Assembly: GCA_018398575.1 (NCBI GenBank)
Contig: JAGTXZ010000008.1
Span: 1,488,001 to 1,552,000, forward strand
Source: Ampelomyces quisqualis
Lineage: Eukaryota > Ascomycota > Dothideomycetes > Pleosporales > Phaeosphaeriaceae
Direction: 5' to 3'
DNA: 64,000 bases
The notes beneath the pieces are model-generated. The model saw only the letters and a program-made list of their open reading frames with translations. It was not told where the DNA came from and made no database searches. The position numbers and the translations under genes are program-made. The stretch's first letter is position 1; each line of letters begins with the position of its first letter. This document shows positions 1 to 11,120 of this stretch, in pieces.

Positions 1-894
1 TGATATTGTGGGAGCTCAAGTGCGGGAGGCGCCACCCGGCGGTACCGGTAAGGGCGCGTGCATCGAGCTTGAGCCCACCAGATCCCAACCTTCGTGCGCT
101 ACCTTCATCGCCATCCTCTTCGCATCGTGATAAATACTGACAGATCGACGACTTCGAAGGTGTTCAGTCGAAAAGAGAGTGTCGACTTGCGATGGTCACG
201 GCCTGTGGTCATGGCAAACTTGTTGGTAGGTACCTATGTAGGTAAGCGCCAGCAACCCGGTCTGCGCCTCTCCAGCTTCACCACCTGCGCAGCAGTAGTT
301 CGCCTCCTAGGCTTCATCTGGCAGTTTCTGCGACAGTTGTAGATCACATACACTGAACAACTTCCAGAACGCTGTGCATGCGATTTTTGCACGTGGCAAA
401 CTATCAACATCATCGATCCGCGTGACTCCTTGCGGTCATTCCGTGAACACACCTTCACACCAACCCTGAAGCAGTTCTCGCATCACACTCTCCAAGGCGC
501 TGGCGGGTGCGTTGTTGTGGCGGCTTCGGTGCGCTCTTCGATGTGTCATCTTTCTGTCTTCAGCCCCATTCCAGGGTCAGATCAGTTGCAGCTGAATGCA
601 CGCCATCAGCTACACGATGTTGCTTTAACTTCTGGCGTGTGGCGCAGTCATGCGAAGTCCCATGTCACGGATGGTTTACGGATGATGCATCCTATGAGAG
701 TCAGAGAAGTGCAGCTGAGCGCTGCCTCGACCTGCACGTTGCCGTGAAGAGCGTGGTCAGATGCAAGTGTGGCCGCCTAGCCGGTGAGGAAGTGCTAAGC
801 GTGGCATTCTCCTAGGTATTACTCCCAACTTTCTTCAGCACCATTTTGAGCCGGCGACACCTCCAACGTAGCATATATTTCCCAAGTCAATGCA
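1..894. other. intergenic, no gene recognised
   Basis: Several overlapping open frames of 60-105 codons exist on both strands, but none shows a recognisable domain, a signal peptide or a consistent exon structure. The stretch probably holds the promoter and leader of the gene starting at 895 and perhaps the flank of a gene outside the window. Confidence 0.5.
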
Positions 895-2244
895 ATGAAG
901 GAAGAAGCTGAAGCTGCAGTAGACACGGTGAGTACCTAGGTAGTTGTTAAGCTGATTCAGTTCCTAGCTTAATTTACATATGACTAGTACTTGTCCATAC
1001 TGACTAAGCTTATACAGGCCAAAGGCGTTCTACGAGATCTTGTCGTTGTTGTTTCGCTTGTCCGAACCTTAACAGAGTCTTTCGGGTCCGCCAGTGATCT
1101 ATATCGCAAGCTTAAACGAAAATCGAGGACAGACTCGCCGAGCAGTGATGATGCGAAAGAAGATCGAGAGAAGCGGCGTCATAAGCCATTCCGGAGACGG
1201 AGAAACTCAAGTTCTGAGTCGGTTCGCGGGCGAGGTCGTCGTCATCGCGTAAGCTGGGGTGGAGGCACCAAGGACGTTGATTATAGCGACAGCGACGAGG
1301 AGTCAATTTGCACTTCCTCTTCCCAAGTGCTAGCAGAATACGATCGTGGATACCAGAAACTGGGCGAAGAATTTGCACGCGGTGATTGTATGTCACACTA
1401 TATTAGAACCATGTTCCATGCTGACGTCGAGGTAGTGGTTACGCAGAATCAACTCCAATCGCAAATCATTCAACTTCAACACACATTACTGAGCATCCAC
1501 CAAGACTTTATGCTGAGTACCTATTCAGCACCATCTTCTTCCCACTCTCATCTTGTCCGACTTATACAAACTACACGCACTGCCCGCATGGCATCCATAC
1601 AAGCACTGCACATGCAGTATCAACGCATGCTTCAGCCGCCCGAGTCATCGATTCCAGATCCCTGCCGAAGTGTCCCAGGAGCTTTTCCAACCCCACCAGT
1701 CAATATGCCCCGTCATGATAGTGTGACCAGAATACCTAGCTCGAAGCCAAGGCGTAGGAGCCGAAGCAGGAGTCCAGCGAAGCCGGTCGGCGATGGAGAG
1801 TTCACCATGCAACCGTATCCAAACCCTCAGCATAAGCCTAGCCCAAGACTGCCACCATCTAGTCAAAGTTTATTCTGCGTTTATGCCCGGGACCTCCAGC
1901 ATCATCCGCGTCTTCCTTTGACGGACAACTACAAGGAGGGTGGCGACAACATGTGCCCGTTCTGCCATGCACACACTGCTACACGACCGGGGAAGGCGTG
2001 GGAAATCATTGCCGATGATTGTAGCAGGATGCACGAGCGGAAGCACCGTGTGTTCCTTGTCAAGAACCGGTTCGTGATCAAGTGCCACCGCGAAGGCAAG
2101 GGCTTCGCATGTGTTCTGTGTGCAAGATTCAAGGACTCTGATACTGTATGCAGAGAGATTGGGGCACTGATGGATCATCTGTGGAGAGAACATTCGAGCG
2201 ATGAGTTGGATAAAGACGTTGACATTTTTGAGATCGACCAATGA
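895..2244 (+). CDS. hypothetical protein with C-terminal C2H2-like zinc-finger region
   Basis: Two exons are proposed, 895-927 and 1018-2244, with a GTGAGT donor at 928 and a TACAG acceptor, giving about 419 aa starting MKEEAEAAVDT. The long frame itself opens only with a TTG at 991, so the short first exon supplies the ATG. Residues 30-90 are basic and Ser/Arg-rich with nuclear-signal-like clusters; the middle contains a predicted helical stretch, then a Pro-rich linker. The last 110 residues hold CPFCH, later CVLC and a DHLWREH end, a C2H2-like arrangement. I do not recognise a named family. A nuclear role is inferred only from the basic and zinc-finger-like character. Confidence 0.7.
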
Positions 2245-2886
2245 TGGTGTGTACGCAGGATTGGAGGTTGGATATACCCTTTTGCTTGGTTGTGTTTTTG
2301 ATACCCCGATTTATTGATGCCCAATATCGCACTCCTACTATCCTATATACGAGATCGTTCTAGAAAGTGGCAAGAATGATGACATCTTGCTCCATATCCC
2401 TAATCTGCAGAACCCCTGTCTTGCTTTTCTTTGCGACGCAACTGTACATACTTCCACAATACCATCGATTTGCTTCCACGTCGTCAGTAAACCAAATCTG
2501 ATTGCTCTTGAATAGGTTTGCAGGCTGCTAGGAATCGCGTCAAGAGGCGCGACGCGGGAGAGGAGGACTGGGATGATTTGGGATGGACGATGGAGTGGTC
2601 TTACAAGTGGGTTTATGGCATTATTCACTATACAGATACATAGCGTACCAATTATTAGATCACTAGTCTTACTGTAGGGCTTACTATCGCGTGTTTAAGT
2701 GTTGGTAGAGGCTTTCTGAAGCGACGCGGCGGCACAGTGCTGTCGAAAAGCAGAAATTCTACTTGCACTTGAGATGCAATCTAACTATGTGAGGATCGAC
2801 ACTTGCGAGTTTGCATCTCGAAGAGCGTTCCATAGGTGACATGTAAAATCTACATTTTGGACAGAAGAGAGCCTATAGCAGACAGA
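2245..2886. other. intergenic, nothing recognised
   Basis: This stretch lies downstream of the C2H2-like gene and before the MITE-like element. I see no coding frame with family features and no RNA gene. Confidence 0.5.
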
Positions 2887-3268
2887 GTTGGCAACGGGCC
2901 GTACTACGGCATGATATTGGTACGACATACTGCTAAATTAAGCAGTAAATAGGTATGTCCCGTAGCTATAGCAGCACTGCATTTAAAGCTGCAGCTACAG
3001 TAGTACTAATCACGTCAAGTCGATGCAGTGCGGAATTCACGGTAGACATGAAGATTCTGAACTTTGAAGAGAGAAATATAGAATTAGAAAACATCTCAGA
3101 TTGTGCAGTCAATTACGGTACTAGGAATAGCCCTAGTAGTGGTTATTGCTACGACGTAGCAAGCCTATCCTATATTGCGACCTTAGCAATTGCATCTTTG
3201 TGGAGTGGGCAGTAGCGTAGGTCAATTTGGCCAGAACTACGGTAGCCGTAGTACGGCCCATTGCCAAC
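2887..3268. mobile_element. MITE-like element with 24-bp terminal inverted repeats
   Basis: Bases 2887-2910 and 3245-3268 are inverted copies of each other with one mismatch in 24. The interior, about 330 bp, is AT-richer than its surroundings and has only one short frame (2955-3215, 86 codons, unrecognised). This is the structure of a non-autonomous DNA transposon. No duplication directly abuts the repeats; a 7-bp TAGCAGA occurs at 2876-2882 and 3277-3283, a few bases outside each end, and might be an imperfectly placed target duplication. The superfamily cannot be named. Confidence 0.6.
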
Positions 3269-3316
3269 GATGGTACTAGCAGATCAATTTGAAAGAGCAA
3301 CGACAGCAAGACCGGG

Positions 3317-4855
3317 CTACTTCAACTTGCGTCCGGACCAAGCAAGATCCCAGAACGTGAAGGCTGTATATAGCTTCAACAGTGAGTGCCAGTAGGCAAA
3401 TGCTGGGTATGCGGGGACTACGAAGTAGAGCAAGAAGTCCATAGGATACTCCCAAAACCATGGAATGGTCTTGACGAGCTTGGTGAGCCAAATGAACGCG
3501 ACGAGCGAACAGAGCATGGCTACACGATGGGACGACTGTGCGTATGTGTCAGTGCGGGTTAGTGTGTACACTGCCAAACCATCCCAAATAAGTGCAGCAT
3601 TGTAAAGCCAAGGAAGGAGCGTAGTCCACACAGTCAATGGCCACTTCGACCACGCGGTGCGGTCGACGAATAGCGCGATTGGATTCTGCCGAAAGGTCGT
3701 ACGACTCCAACGCTTACACTGGTCTGGGAACTTCAGAGGATAATTTCCAAGCGTAGTTGTCATAGTAGCATCCTTGGATGACTGAATCTTGACATCGTAA
3801 CCATTATTGATCACCCATCGCGTGATGAAATTATCATCGTCAGCCGTGACTGGGCCCCATCCAGGGAAGACATCGCCAAACCGAAGGATGTACTCATTCA
3901 GGAATGCCTTGGTGAAGCCATTGTCCTTGACAATATTAGTGCGGATGAGTGACGATCGACCAGAGACACAAAACACGCCGCCATCGGCTGCATTAGTCGC
4001 GCGAATCTCGAAGTTGTGACGGACGAGATAGAGAGCACCAACGGTGTTCCAGAAGCCAGCCACGTACTGCTTCCAGAGGCCAGCGATCAAGGGTGCAGTC
4101 GGATCGCGAGGATGAGTCAGGCGATTGACCCACTTACGAGTTCCCACAAAACCTACCTTTTGAGACTGGAAAGCTGGGAGCGAGGCCTGGAGAAAGCGAG
4201 GCTGCCAAACTGCAGTGTCGTCGACCATGACGAGAATGTCGGTTTCTACGCAGGAGAAAGCATGAACGACCTGCGCGCGCTTGTTGGAGACGCTTGCATT
4301 GATGACCATGATGCCTGTGATGAGCTTAACCATCGCATCTAAACGATGCTTCTTCTGGTAAGTTGAGCTACCAGTCTCGACGTCAGCTTGGATCGCGGAG
4401 AGTCTATCCTCGACCTGCTTCTTAGCAGAGGTAGAGGTTGTTGAGAAGATGAGTCGAGCTGGGCGGTTCACCAGGATTGCCGCTACCATCTCATCGAAGG
4501 CGCTATTACCTTCTGGGCCGACAGTTGGTACAATGACGGTACAATCAGCTCCGGTATAGCGTGCGTAGGAAGTAACCGCTGGCTTGTAATGGAACCAAAA
4601 CCAGATATTAGTGAGCGTACGCCAATAACGGAAGACCATTAAGGCGACGAACCATACAATTGCTGTATCTTTAACGGAATTAGCAATGATGGTAGTGACG
4701 AGGAGTAGTAGGGCCGGGATGTTGTGGCACAGAAGACCCAACTGGTGACGCTCAGAGGGTGGATTCGGTCGGCGGCGCACATCGTAGATGAGAAAGGTTG
4801 TCCAGATGAAGGACGCGCAAAGCAAAGCCGTGGCTAGGATCTTTGGCTTGTCCAT
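3317..4855 (-). CDS. GT2-family polysaccharide synthase-like glycosyltransferase
   Basis: This is a 512-aa processive family 2 glycosyltransferase, related to the fungal Cps1-like / hyaluronan-synthase-like proteins that polymerise a surface polysaccharide at the plasma membrane from nucleotide sugars. Two N-terminal membrane segments (about 5-25 and 45-65) precede a cytosolic catalytic domain. That domain has MVDDTAVW (residues 210-217, metal-binding Asp pair), TADDDNFITRW (about 337-347) and a QxxRW-type QCKRW (379-383). Several membrane segments follow. The ATG at 4855 is used; the frame extends 12 codons upstream only to a TTG. No intron is needed. The family has been linked to hyphal growth and virulence in cereal pathogens; the exact polymer is unknown. 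Confidence 0.88.
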   Translation of the reverse strand: MDKPKILATALLCASFIWTTFLIYDVRRRPNPPSERHQLGLLCHNIPALLLLVTTIIANSVKDTAIVWFVALMVFRYWRTLTNIWFWFHYKPAVTSYARYTGADCTVIVPTVGPEGNSAFDEMVAAILVNRPARLIFSTTSTSAKKQVEDRLSAIQADVETGSSTYQKKHRLDAMVKLITGIMVINASVSNKRAQVVHAFSCVETDILVMVDDTAVWQPRFLQASLPAFQSQKVGFVGTRKWVNRLTHPRDPTAPLIAGLWKQYVAGFWNTVGALYLVRHNFEIRATNAADGGVFCVSGRSSLIRTNIVKDNGFTKAFLNEYILRFGDVFPGWGPVTADDDNFITRWVINNGYDVKIQSSKDATMTTTLGNYPLKFPDQCKRWSRTTFRQNPIALFVDRTAWSKWPLTVWTTLLPWLYNAALIWDGLAVYTLTRTDTYAQSSHRVAMLCSLVAFIWLTKLVKTIPWFWEYPMDFLLYFVVPAYPAFAYWHSLLKLYTAFTFWDLAWSGRKLK

Positions 4856-4891
4856 CTTGGTGAACAGATACTTAGAGTTTTGGAGTTGCAA

Positions 4892-6748
4892 TCTCCTTGT
4901 GTTGAAATTGTGGTTGAGCTGTTAGGGATATTTTACAGATGTGAGAATTTTCGTTAAGTACTATAAACCAACAAACTGTGACACGACCATGAGTGATGAA
5001 CTGCATACAATGTGGAAACATTGTTACCTATCTATGTCTCATGAACAACATCACGCCCAGAAGAGGCAGCTGTGAAGGGCAAGTCTCAAGCGATGAATGG
5101 CCGTGTTTTGCGTAAGTACATAACATCTATGGACTCGACGAAGGTTTGGAGTTTCACAATGATCAGAGCGAGGTAGTTCAACGCCCTCCCAGATGATTTG
5201 AGAGTCCCATACATTGTGGTGGCTATGTATGAAACACAACACAACGATGGTTCACTGTTGCTGCAACAGCATAGCATTCCTAGCTGTGTTATCGTTCTAG
5301 GTTCAGGTAAGATCTGTCTATAGATCCAAGCTTGTAAGTTGGCGATAGCTTCAATTTTGGTTAGGAATATCTATTCTTCTGTATCGCAAGTCCAGACGAA
5401 GAATCATCGTCTGAACCAAAGTAGTGCTGCGCGCAGTATACAATGTCGTTACAGTAGACTAGAAACCCACTATCAAGTCGTTGAATTAGCTCAGGCATGG
5501 ATCTGACCAATCGCGAAGTATGGCTAGGCCTGGTGTTGGCGAGGTCAGTGATGTCCAAATTGTGGAAGTGAACCATGCCTAATCAGGTTAAGCGTAACAG
5601 CTAGTCGAGAGAACTCTTGCGTCTTATCACTTCCTCAACGAGGTCCGCATACTTCTTACTTCTTACTCCTCTATTTTCTACGGAGTACTGTCCACCATGA
5701 TGCCGACATGACTCAAATTTCTCACGCTGTACAAAGAGCGAGAATGTGCTTCCGGGACAGGCCGCCATCACATACCACCTTTCGATCCTACCGTCGACAT
5801 GCGCATGCTGTCTTTTAGGCTCGCGGTTAGCTTGCAACACAGACGGGGCGAGGAGATCCCGTGTCTTGTGAAGTGCGTGTTAGTGTGACCATTCCTATCA
5901 GATGCACACATTTACAAATGCGGGGTCGGACTACGTTACCATTTCAGAAAGGTATCCGACTTCCGTAAGACACTGGCATGATCTTGTTTGTCCATGCAGG
6001 ATCGCTAGCACTATGTTTGGTTCTCTTTCTATGCAGGACATTGACGGGCTTATGTGCGCATTCCGAGCCTTTGTCGAGTCTTGCCTGACAGAGCAAGCCA
6101 GCCATAAGACGCCAATGACGCTCAGTGTTTCACATGACAGCTTATTGCCTTTGAAACTGTCGCGATCACCACCGTTCAACCCGCCTATTACGTTCAGATC
6201 GCCGCTTCCCGCGGCCTTCATGGAGAGTTTGATAAACCAACAAGGGTCTCCACCACTCAAATATCCACGAACCACCTCGGCGCTGTGCCGAAACTACGCG
6301 GCTCTACGCAGAACGAAACAGCGCTAACGATGGCACAGGAAACTTATTGTGTAATTGTCTACCTTTTTCATCAGGCGGCACATTCACGCTGCCCAGTCAA
6401 GCCTTCCGAGCTGCCTGACTAGGTGCATCTCCCGCCTTGCCTTGGTTTTGCTATCTCCAACTCCACGAGATCTAGGCCGCGTTGTAACATCGCGAGACTT
6501 TAGCTCCTAATCTCGTAGCTATGTCCAATGGAAACCACTATCCTCACAGAGAAGATTTGATCACATTTCCACGTTTCAAGAACATGGTGTCGGTCCAGAG
6601 CGAACTTGCAACCGACCGAGGTGCGTCCTAACAAAGAGGTATCGGAGCATAGTCAATGGTGATGTATTAGTATATGTATAAGAGAAGAACCCAGCAAATA
6701 GCATTCGTACGACTAGAATACCATATCTCTATCCACCTCTCCTTGGCT
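4892..6748. other. long intergenic stretch, no supported gene
   Basis: About 1.9 kb lies between the GT2 gene and the GH16 gene. Frames such as 5902-6327 (+) and 5361-5840 (-) have no domain, signal peptide or convincing splice structure. The distal part presumably carries the GH16 promoter. Confidence 0.4.
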
Positions 6749-8078
6749 ATGTATTTAAGAGCGCTTGCTGTGTCTCTCCCTTTTCTCTGGGGTTGTATCA
6801 CCGCACTTCCAGCTGGTCCTGGGTTTTGGCCGAATGACCCATCTCCTTCTGCGTCGTCATCCAACAATACCTTTCATACCTCATCGTCCTATAACTTGAT
6901 TGATACCTACGATGCGAGTAACTGGTTAAGCAAATTCAACGTTCAAGATGTGAGATATATCCAGCATCGTACCATTTCTCATGACTAATTTTGGGTAGAT
7001 CTCAGACCCTACCCGTACGTATACTAGCAATTCCAGGCCTCATGTATGCTGATATATCTCTATTAGACGGCTTTGTCGACTACGTCAATGCAGGAGAAGC
7101 CCAGCAGCTCGGGCTGCTGAAGACGCAGAATAACCAGGTCTACATGGGCGTCGATGCTTCCTCGTACCTCAACCCTGACGGTCCTGGACGCAAGAGCGTA
7201 CGCGTCCAAAGTAAATCGTCCTATAATCGAGCTCTCGTTATTGCCGACTTCGCGCATGTGCCTGGGAGTTCGTGTGGCTCGTGGCCAGCCTAGTATATCT
7301 CGCATATCTACACATCATGTCCTGAACTGATCAGTATGTAGCTGGATGGTGGGTCAGAACTGGCCTTCGCAAGGCGAGCTAGGTATTTCCTTTTGCCTTT
7401 TGCATGGTTCATCACATCAACTCTCTCACACACACTAGACATCTACGAAGGCGTCCACCTAAATACCTACAACCAAGTCACGCTCCACACATCTCCAGGT
7501 TGCAGCCCGAACGTAGGCCCCGGCGGCGAATCTGGCATACGCGTGGCAAACTCAGACTGCGGCGCAGGCGGTGGCTTCGAAGGCTGCAGCGTCTCGTCCC
7601 AGAGCCCAACTAGCTACGGGACCGCTTTCAACGCAAATGGCGGCGGTGTATATGCCAGTTTGTGGACGAGCTCAGGGATCAAAGTTTGGTACTTTGCTAG
7701 CAGAGATGTACCGGGCAACATTCGAAGCGGTAATCCCGACCCGAGAACCTGGGGCACGCCAGTCGCGAACTTTGGTGGAGGATGTGACTACGATGCGAGG
7801 TTCAGAGATATGAACATTGTGGGTGTTTGTACTCTAAGCATGTTTGACTCGACTGACATCATCCCAGATATTCGACATTACTTTCTGTGGTGATTGGGCT
7901 GGAGGTGTGTGGGGCTCAACGTCCTGCTCACAAATCAACCCGAGCTGTAACGCTTATGTGGCATCGCAGCCACAGTCCTTTTATGATGTGAGTCTAACAA
8001 TTATGAGTGGAGAATATAAATTCTGACAATGTACAGACGTACTGGCTGGTCAACTCAGTCAAGGTGTACAGCGTTTAA
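6749..8078 (+). CDS. secreted GH16 endo-beta-1,3(4)-glucanase-like glycoside hydrolase
   Basis: Seven exons join in frame: 6749-6949, 6999-7014, 7067-7292, 7342-7382, 7439-7818, 7868-7987, 8037-8078, giving about 341 aa. The start MYLRALAVSLPFLWG is a good secretion signal ending near ALPAG. The GH16 catalytic motif ExDxxE reads ELDIYE at residues 160-165 and is split across the exon 4/5 junction (Glu160 nucleophile, Glu165 acid/base by family rule). Upstream CGSWPAYWMVG and downstream FDITFCGDWAGGVW are typical of fungal mixed-linkage glucanases. The length is usual for the family without a GPI tail. The likely substrate is cell-wall or plant beta-glucan. All splice sites are GT-AG; the 16-nt exon 2 is unusually small. 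Confidence 0.88.
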
Positions 8079-8352
8079 TACTTTCGTTGTTCGCCTTCAA
8101 TTTCCTCTTGTAACCTTGATTGCAACAATTATTCTTGCATATACTTCTCTTCCCTGTAAATAATTGCTCAGAAAGCCTATCAAGGCTGTACATTGTTTGC
8201 TTCGGGGCTGTCTTGTGGCCAAATTCTTCGTTATTTGTCTCGACGCGGGCTTACAGCATGTCCAGGACGGTCGTTACATGCCCCTCTGTTCTATGTCTTC
8301 TTATACTTTTACTAAAACCTCCAAATCTATACATACTTCAAAAAACCATGGT

Positions 8353-9819
8353 CTATGCATCCTCAACCACCTTCTTCAGCGCCTCGATCTCGCCCTTTTG
8401 CCACTCTGTCACCTTGCCCTGCCACTTGCCTTTACCACCACCTTTGATCGTACTTACTACCTCCTTAACTTTCCCCGCCATACTCTCCACCAACTCTGGC
8501 TTGCCAATGATAACAAGAGAGCCAGATGCCTTGACTTCGCCAGAGCACAGTACCACGACTTTATCATTGACCACGTCCTTGATGTCGAAAACCACCAAGT
8601 TCACAAAATCCAAGCCATCAGTAGCTCGGTGGGAAAACACCCTGTCGCGCGACTCGAGGTCTTTCTTGATACGTCCGGCCTCAAACTTTGCAATTTCTGC
8701 CAACATCCTCTTCTCTTTCTTCCTGGCTTCAGATACCTGATCGCCGAGTCTTTGCACACCAGCCGCGACATCAGCAGGCGCAGCGCTCGACGATAGCGAC
8801 ACTGCGATCGAGCGGAGGCCGTTGATAGACTCTGTTGCGATTTCGATAGCGCGGTCTCCTGCCGTGAAGTATAGACGGCAATTCGTCCCTCGCACCGAGG
8901 CTGTGTGGTGAAGCATGATGACACCAATGTGTGATGTCTGCTTGAGATGTGTGCCACAGCATGCGTTGTAGTCTAGGTCACCGATCTTGATGAATCGCAC
9001 GACGCCTTTCTCTTTGTCGTAATCCTCTGGTAGACTATCACTCCCCTTGCCTTCGGGAGTCTCGACCGTGATGGCCATGTTGTCGCGTATCAGCTCATTG
9101 CACTTGCTTTGGATTGTTCGGATCTCGTCGTCTGATGGCTTTCGAGGCAACTCGACGTAGTTCATCTCGCCGGCTGCGCCCATACTCCAGCCTACTGTTG
9201 GAAGATCCATGCGGTCCATGATGGCTGAAAGGAGGTGTTGGCCGGTGTGCTGTTGCATGTGGTCGAAGCGACGCGCAAAGTCGACAGTCTGTCGAACCTT
9301 GGTGCCAGGTTCAAGTGGTGCAGGAGAGTAGTGTATACACTGCAAACCATGTCTTTGGATGTTGGTGATAGGTATCGCATCCGCAGTTTCGTTGCTGACT
9401 GGTGTAAGCGACCCATGATCCGCAGGCTGGCCGCCGCCCTCAGGAAACAAGACAGAGTCCGCGAGCTCAATCAACCAAGATTTTCCTGATCCGTTTTGTT
9501 CCAATGTGGTTGCGTCGGCAGATTTCTTGGTTTTCGATTTGCCACTTTGCTTTGGAGCTTGCGGTGGTGCGTACTCGCGACATGAGACTACTTCAGTTTC
9601 GAAAGTTTGAAGGTAAGAATCTTTCTGGCACTTCAGGGCGCCTACGATAACAGGCATCGGGCTTGCAACGGCCATTGCGATAGTTGAGTGTTTGCGAGGA
9701 GGATTCGAGAATGAGGTATTGATAACGCAGGAAGTATGACTGGACGATAAGAGATGCCTTGAGGGAATTCTGAAGAAGCCACGAGAACTCCTGTTAGCCA
9801 ACACCTGCAGTAGTCTCAT
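8353..9819 (-). CDS. AlaX/AARSD1-type alanyl-tRNA editing protein
   Basis: This 488-aa protein is of the freestanding alanyl-tRNA editing type, which hydrolyses Ser- or Gly-mischarged tRNA-Ala. The zinc/catalytic motifs are HTGQH (191-195) and CCGTH (287-291), the hallmark of the threonyl/alanyl-tRNA synthetase second additional domain. FPEGGGQPADHG (125-136) matches the start of the editing domain. A helical C-terminal part follows. The first 48 residues are rich in Arg/Ser and nearly free of acids, like a mitochondrial targeting peptide. A second ATG at 9675 (MAVASPMP) would give a cytosolic form. It is divergent from the Nif3-like gene with about 390 bp between them. Confidence 0.88.
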   Translation of the reverse strand: MRLLQVLANRSSRGFFRIPSRHLLSSSHTSCVINTSFSNPPRKHSTIAMAVASPMPVIVGALKCQKDSYLQTFETEVVSCREYAPPQAPKQSGKSKTKKSADATTLEQNGSGKSWLIELADSVLFPEGGGQPADHGSLTPVSNETADAIPITNIQRHGLQCIHYSPAPLEPGTKVRQTVDFARRFDHMQQHTGQHLLSAIMDRMDLPTVGWSMGAAGEMNYVELPRKPSDDEIRTIQSKCNELIRDNMAITVETPEGKGSDSLPEDYDKEKGVVRFIKIGDLDYNACCGTHLKQTSHIGVIMLHHTASVRGTNCRLYFTAGDRAIEIATESINGLRSIAVSLSSSAAPADVAAGVQRLGDQVSEARKKEKRMLAEIAKFEAGRIKKDLESRDRVFSHRATDGLDFVNLVVFDIKDVVNDKVVVLCSGEVKASGSLVIIGKPELVESMAGKVKEVVSTIKGGGKGKWQGKVTEWQKGEIEALKKVVEDA

Positions 9820-10213
9820 TGGTAGCCACGATCAAATCCCGAATAGTGTTTGTGATGTTACTTTCTACCGAACATGAGAATCGTCCCCGAAAGGGCGTGT
9901 TGTGGCTCAGGGCGATTTATCTTTCGCAGTCTAGTTAAGCCGAGGTAGGTTTAGCCACATCTTGTTCCCAGCACTTCCCCAGGTCGCAACACTACAAACA
10001 TGCCCGTCGACGCGTCTTGCAGCTCCGAGAATATCTTATAACATGCTAATGCGCAAGCTAAACACATTTCGAGAGGGCTGTAGTATGTGAGGGTAGGACA
10101 CGAGAAGCCTCGCTAGACATTTCAATGAGCATTTCAGTGACGTATTCGATGCCAGACGCACACAATGGTTGCGTTCACATCTGACATAGAAATCGCAAAC
10201 ACTCCAGCTTGCG
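9820..10213. promoter_or_regulatory. shared intergenic region between divergent AlaX and Nif3-like genes
   Basis: These 394 bp separate two divergent starts (9819 on the minus strand, 10214 on the plus strand), so both promoters must lie here. I recognise no specific factor site and no ORF of note. Confidence 0.4.
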
Positions 10214-11092
10214 ATGCAGAGACCGAACAAGCCAACGCACGCAAGTGTCACGCGTTTCATAGGCTCCTTGCTACCTATGAAGGAGAACGACGTTGCGCGA
10301 CTCTACCACGTCCCACGAAACCCACGATATGATCCAGACACAGCTGTCGTCGACCAGGTTGTGCTCAGTGTCGCTCCAACACCTGGCGTATACTCACTAA
10401 TAGGGTATATGCCTGAAGATGCTTACCGCTCAGCGTCTTTCCGTCCCCGTTCCCTGCGGACGCTATGCTTCCTGCACCGGCCGTTTACACTCGATCGGCG
10501 CAATGTACAACGAGGGACGTTGGTGCTCTCAAGCCATACCTCATTCGATGAATTGCTTACGACTGGCTGGAATCCTGCGCTGACCGAGCGTCTGCAGATG
10601 AACGTGGACAACAGCATATGCATACAGGGATACAAAGGGGACCCGGAGCGAAAGATTGGCATCGTCGGCCAGGTTTCCATACTGCGCGATTTGCTTGTCC
10701 ATCGTATTAGAGAAGAATTCGGAGAAGTCGAGTTGGCATTCAATGGCCCCTCGGACGAGATCCGTGCCGTGGCGATTATGAACGCGTTTGATCGGGACGA
10801 GATACAACGTGTGCTGGAGATAGCACTGCACCATGGCTGGGCAGAGGCCGACGACGAAACCCCTGGCAAGCACTTTCTGTATCTCACTGGACAGCCACGT
10901 GTGGCCGGACTCGAAGCTGCGAGAGCTCTGGGGATGACCGTCGCATGTGTGGGTCACAGATCGGCAGAGGACTGGGGTATTCGGTATCTCGCTGCGCAGT
11001 TGCGAAGCAAGTTCCCTGGGATTCCTGTCGAAGAGATATATGAAGAAGAGGAGCCTCGTGTCAAACAACCAAAAGAATCAAACCAGTCTTAA
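10214..11092 (+). CDS. Nif3/DUF34-like protein
   Basis: This is a single-exon, 292-aa protein. It carries pieces typical of the NIF3 (NGG1-interacting factor 3, DUF34) family: an RPFTLDRRNVQRGTLVLSSH segment, GYKGDPERKIGIVG near residue 140, and a C-terminal VACVGHRSAEDWGIRYLA resembling the GHxxSE metal-site strand. Family members are compact, often metal-binding hydrolase-like proteins whose cellular substrate is not established. The acidic C-terminal tail (EEIYEEEEP) is extra. It lies 28 bp upstream of the next frame on the same strand. Confidence 0.62.
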   Translation: MQRPNKPTHASVTRFIGSLLPMKENDVARLYHVPRNPRYDPDTAVVDQVVLSVAPTPGVYSLIGYMPEDAYRSASFRPRSLRTLCFLHRPFTLDRRNVQRGTLVLSSHTSFDELLTTGWNPALTERLQMNVDNSICIQGYKGDPERKIGIVGQVSILRDLLVHRIREEFGEVELAFNGPSDEIRAVAIMNAFDRDEIQRVLEIALHHGWAEADDETPGKHFLYLTGQPRVAGLEAARALGMTVACVGHRSAEDWGIRYLAAQLRSKFPGIPVEEIYEEEEPRVKQPKESNQS

Positions 11093-11120
11093 TCCATACT
11101 TGCAAAACAAACAGGTGAAA

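Noticed and set aside
991..1017. Start of the long frame at 991
   Set aside because: It begins with TTG inside a likely intron; a short first exon at 895-927 supplies an ATG in phase.
5361..5840. Possible two-exon gene on the minus strand
   Set aside because: A splice can be drawn, but no ATG with a good context and no family sequence; the upstream frame opens only with GTG.
10947..11120. N-terminal part of the chromodomain-like frame overlapping the Nif3-like gene
   Set aside because: It starts inside a well-supported coding sequence in another frame; ATG 11121 is the first plausible start outside it.
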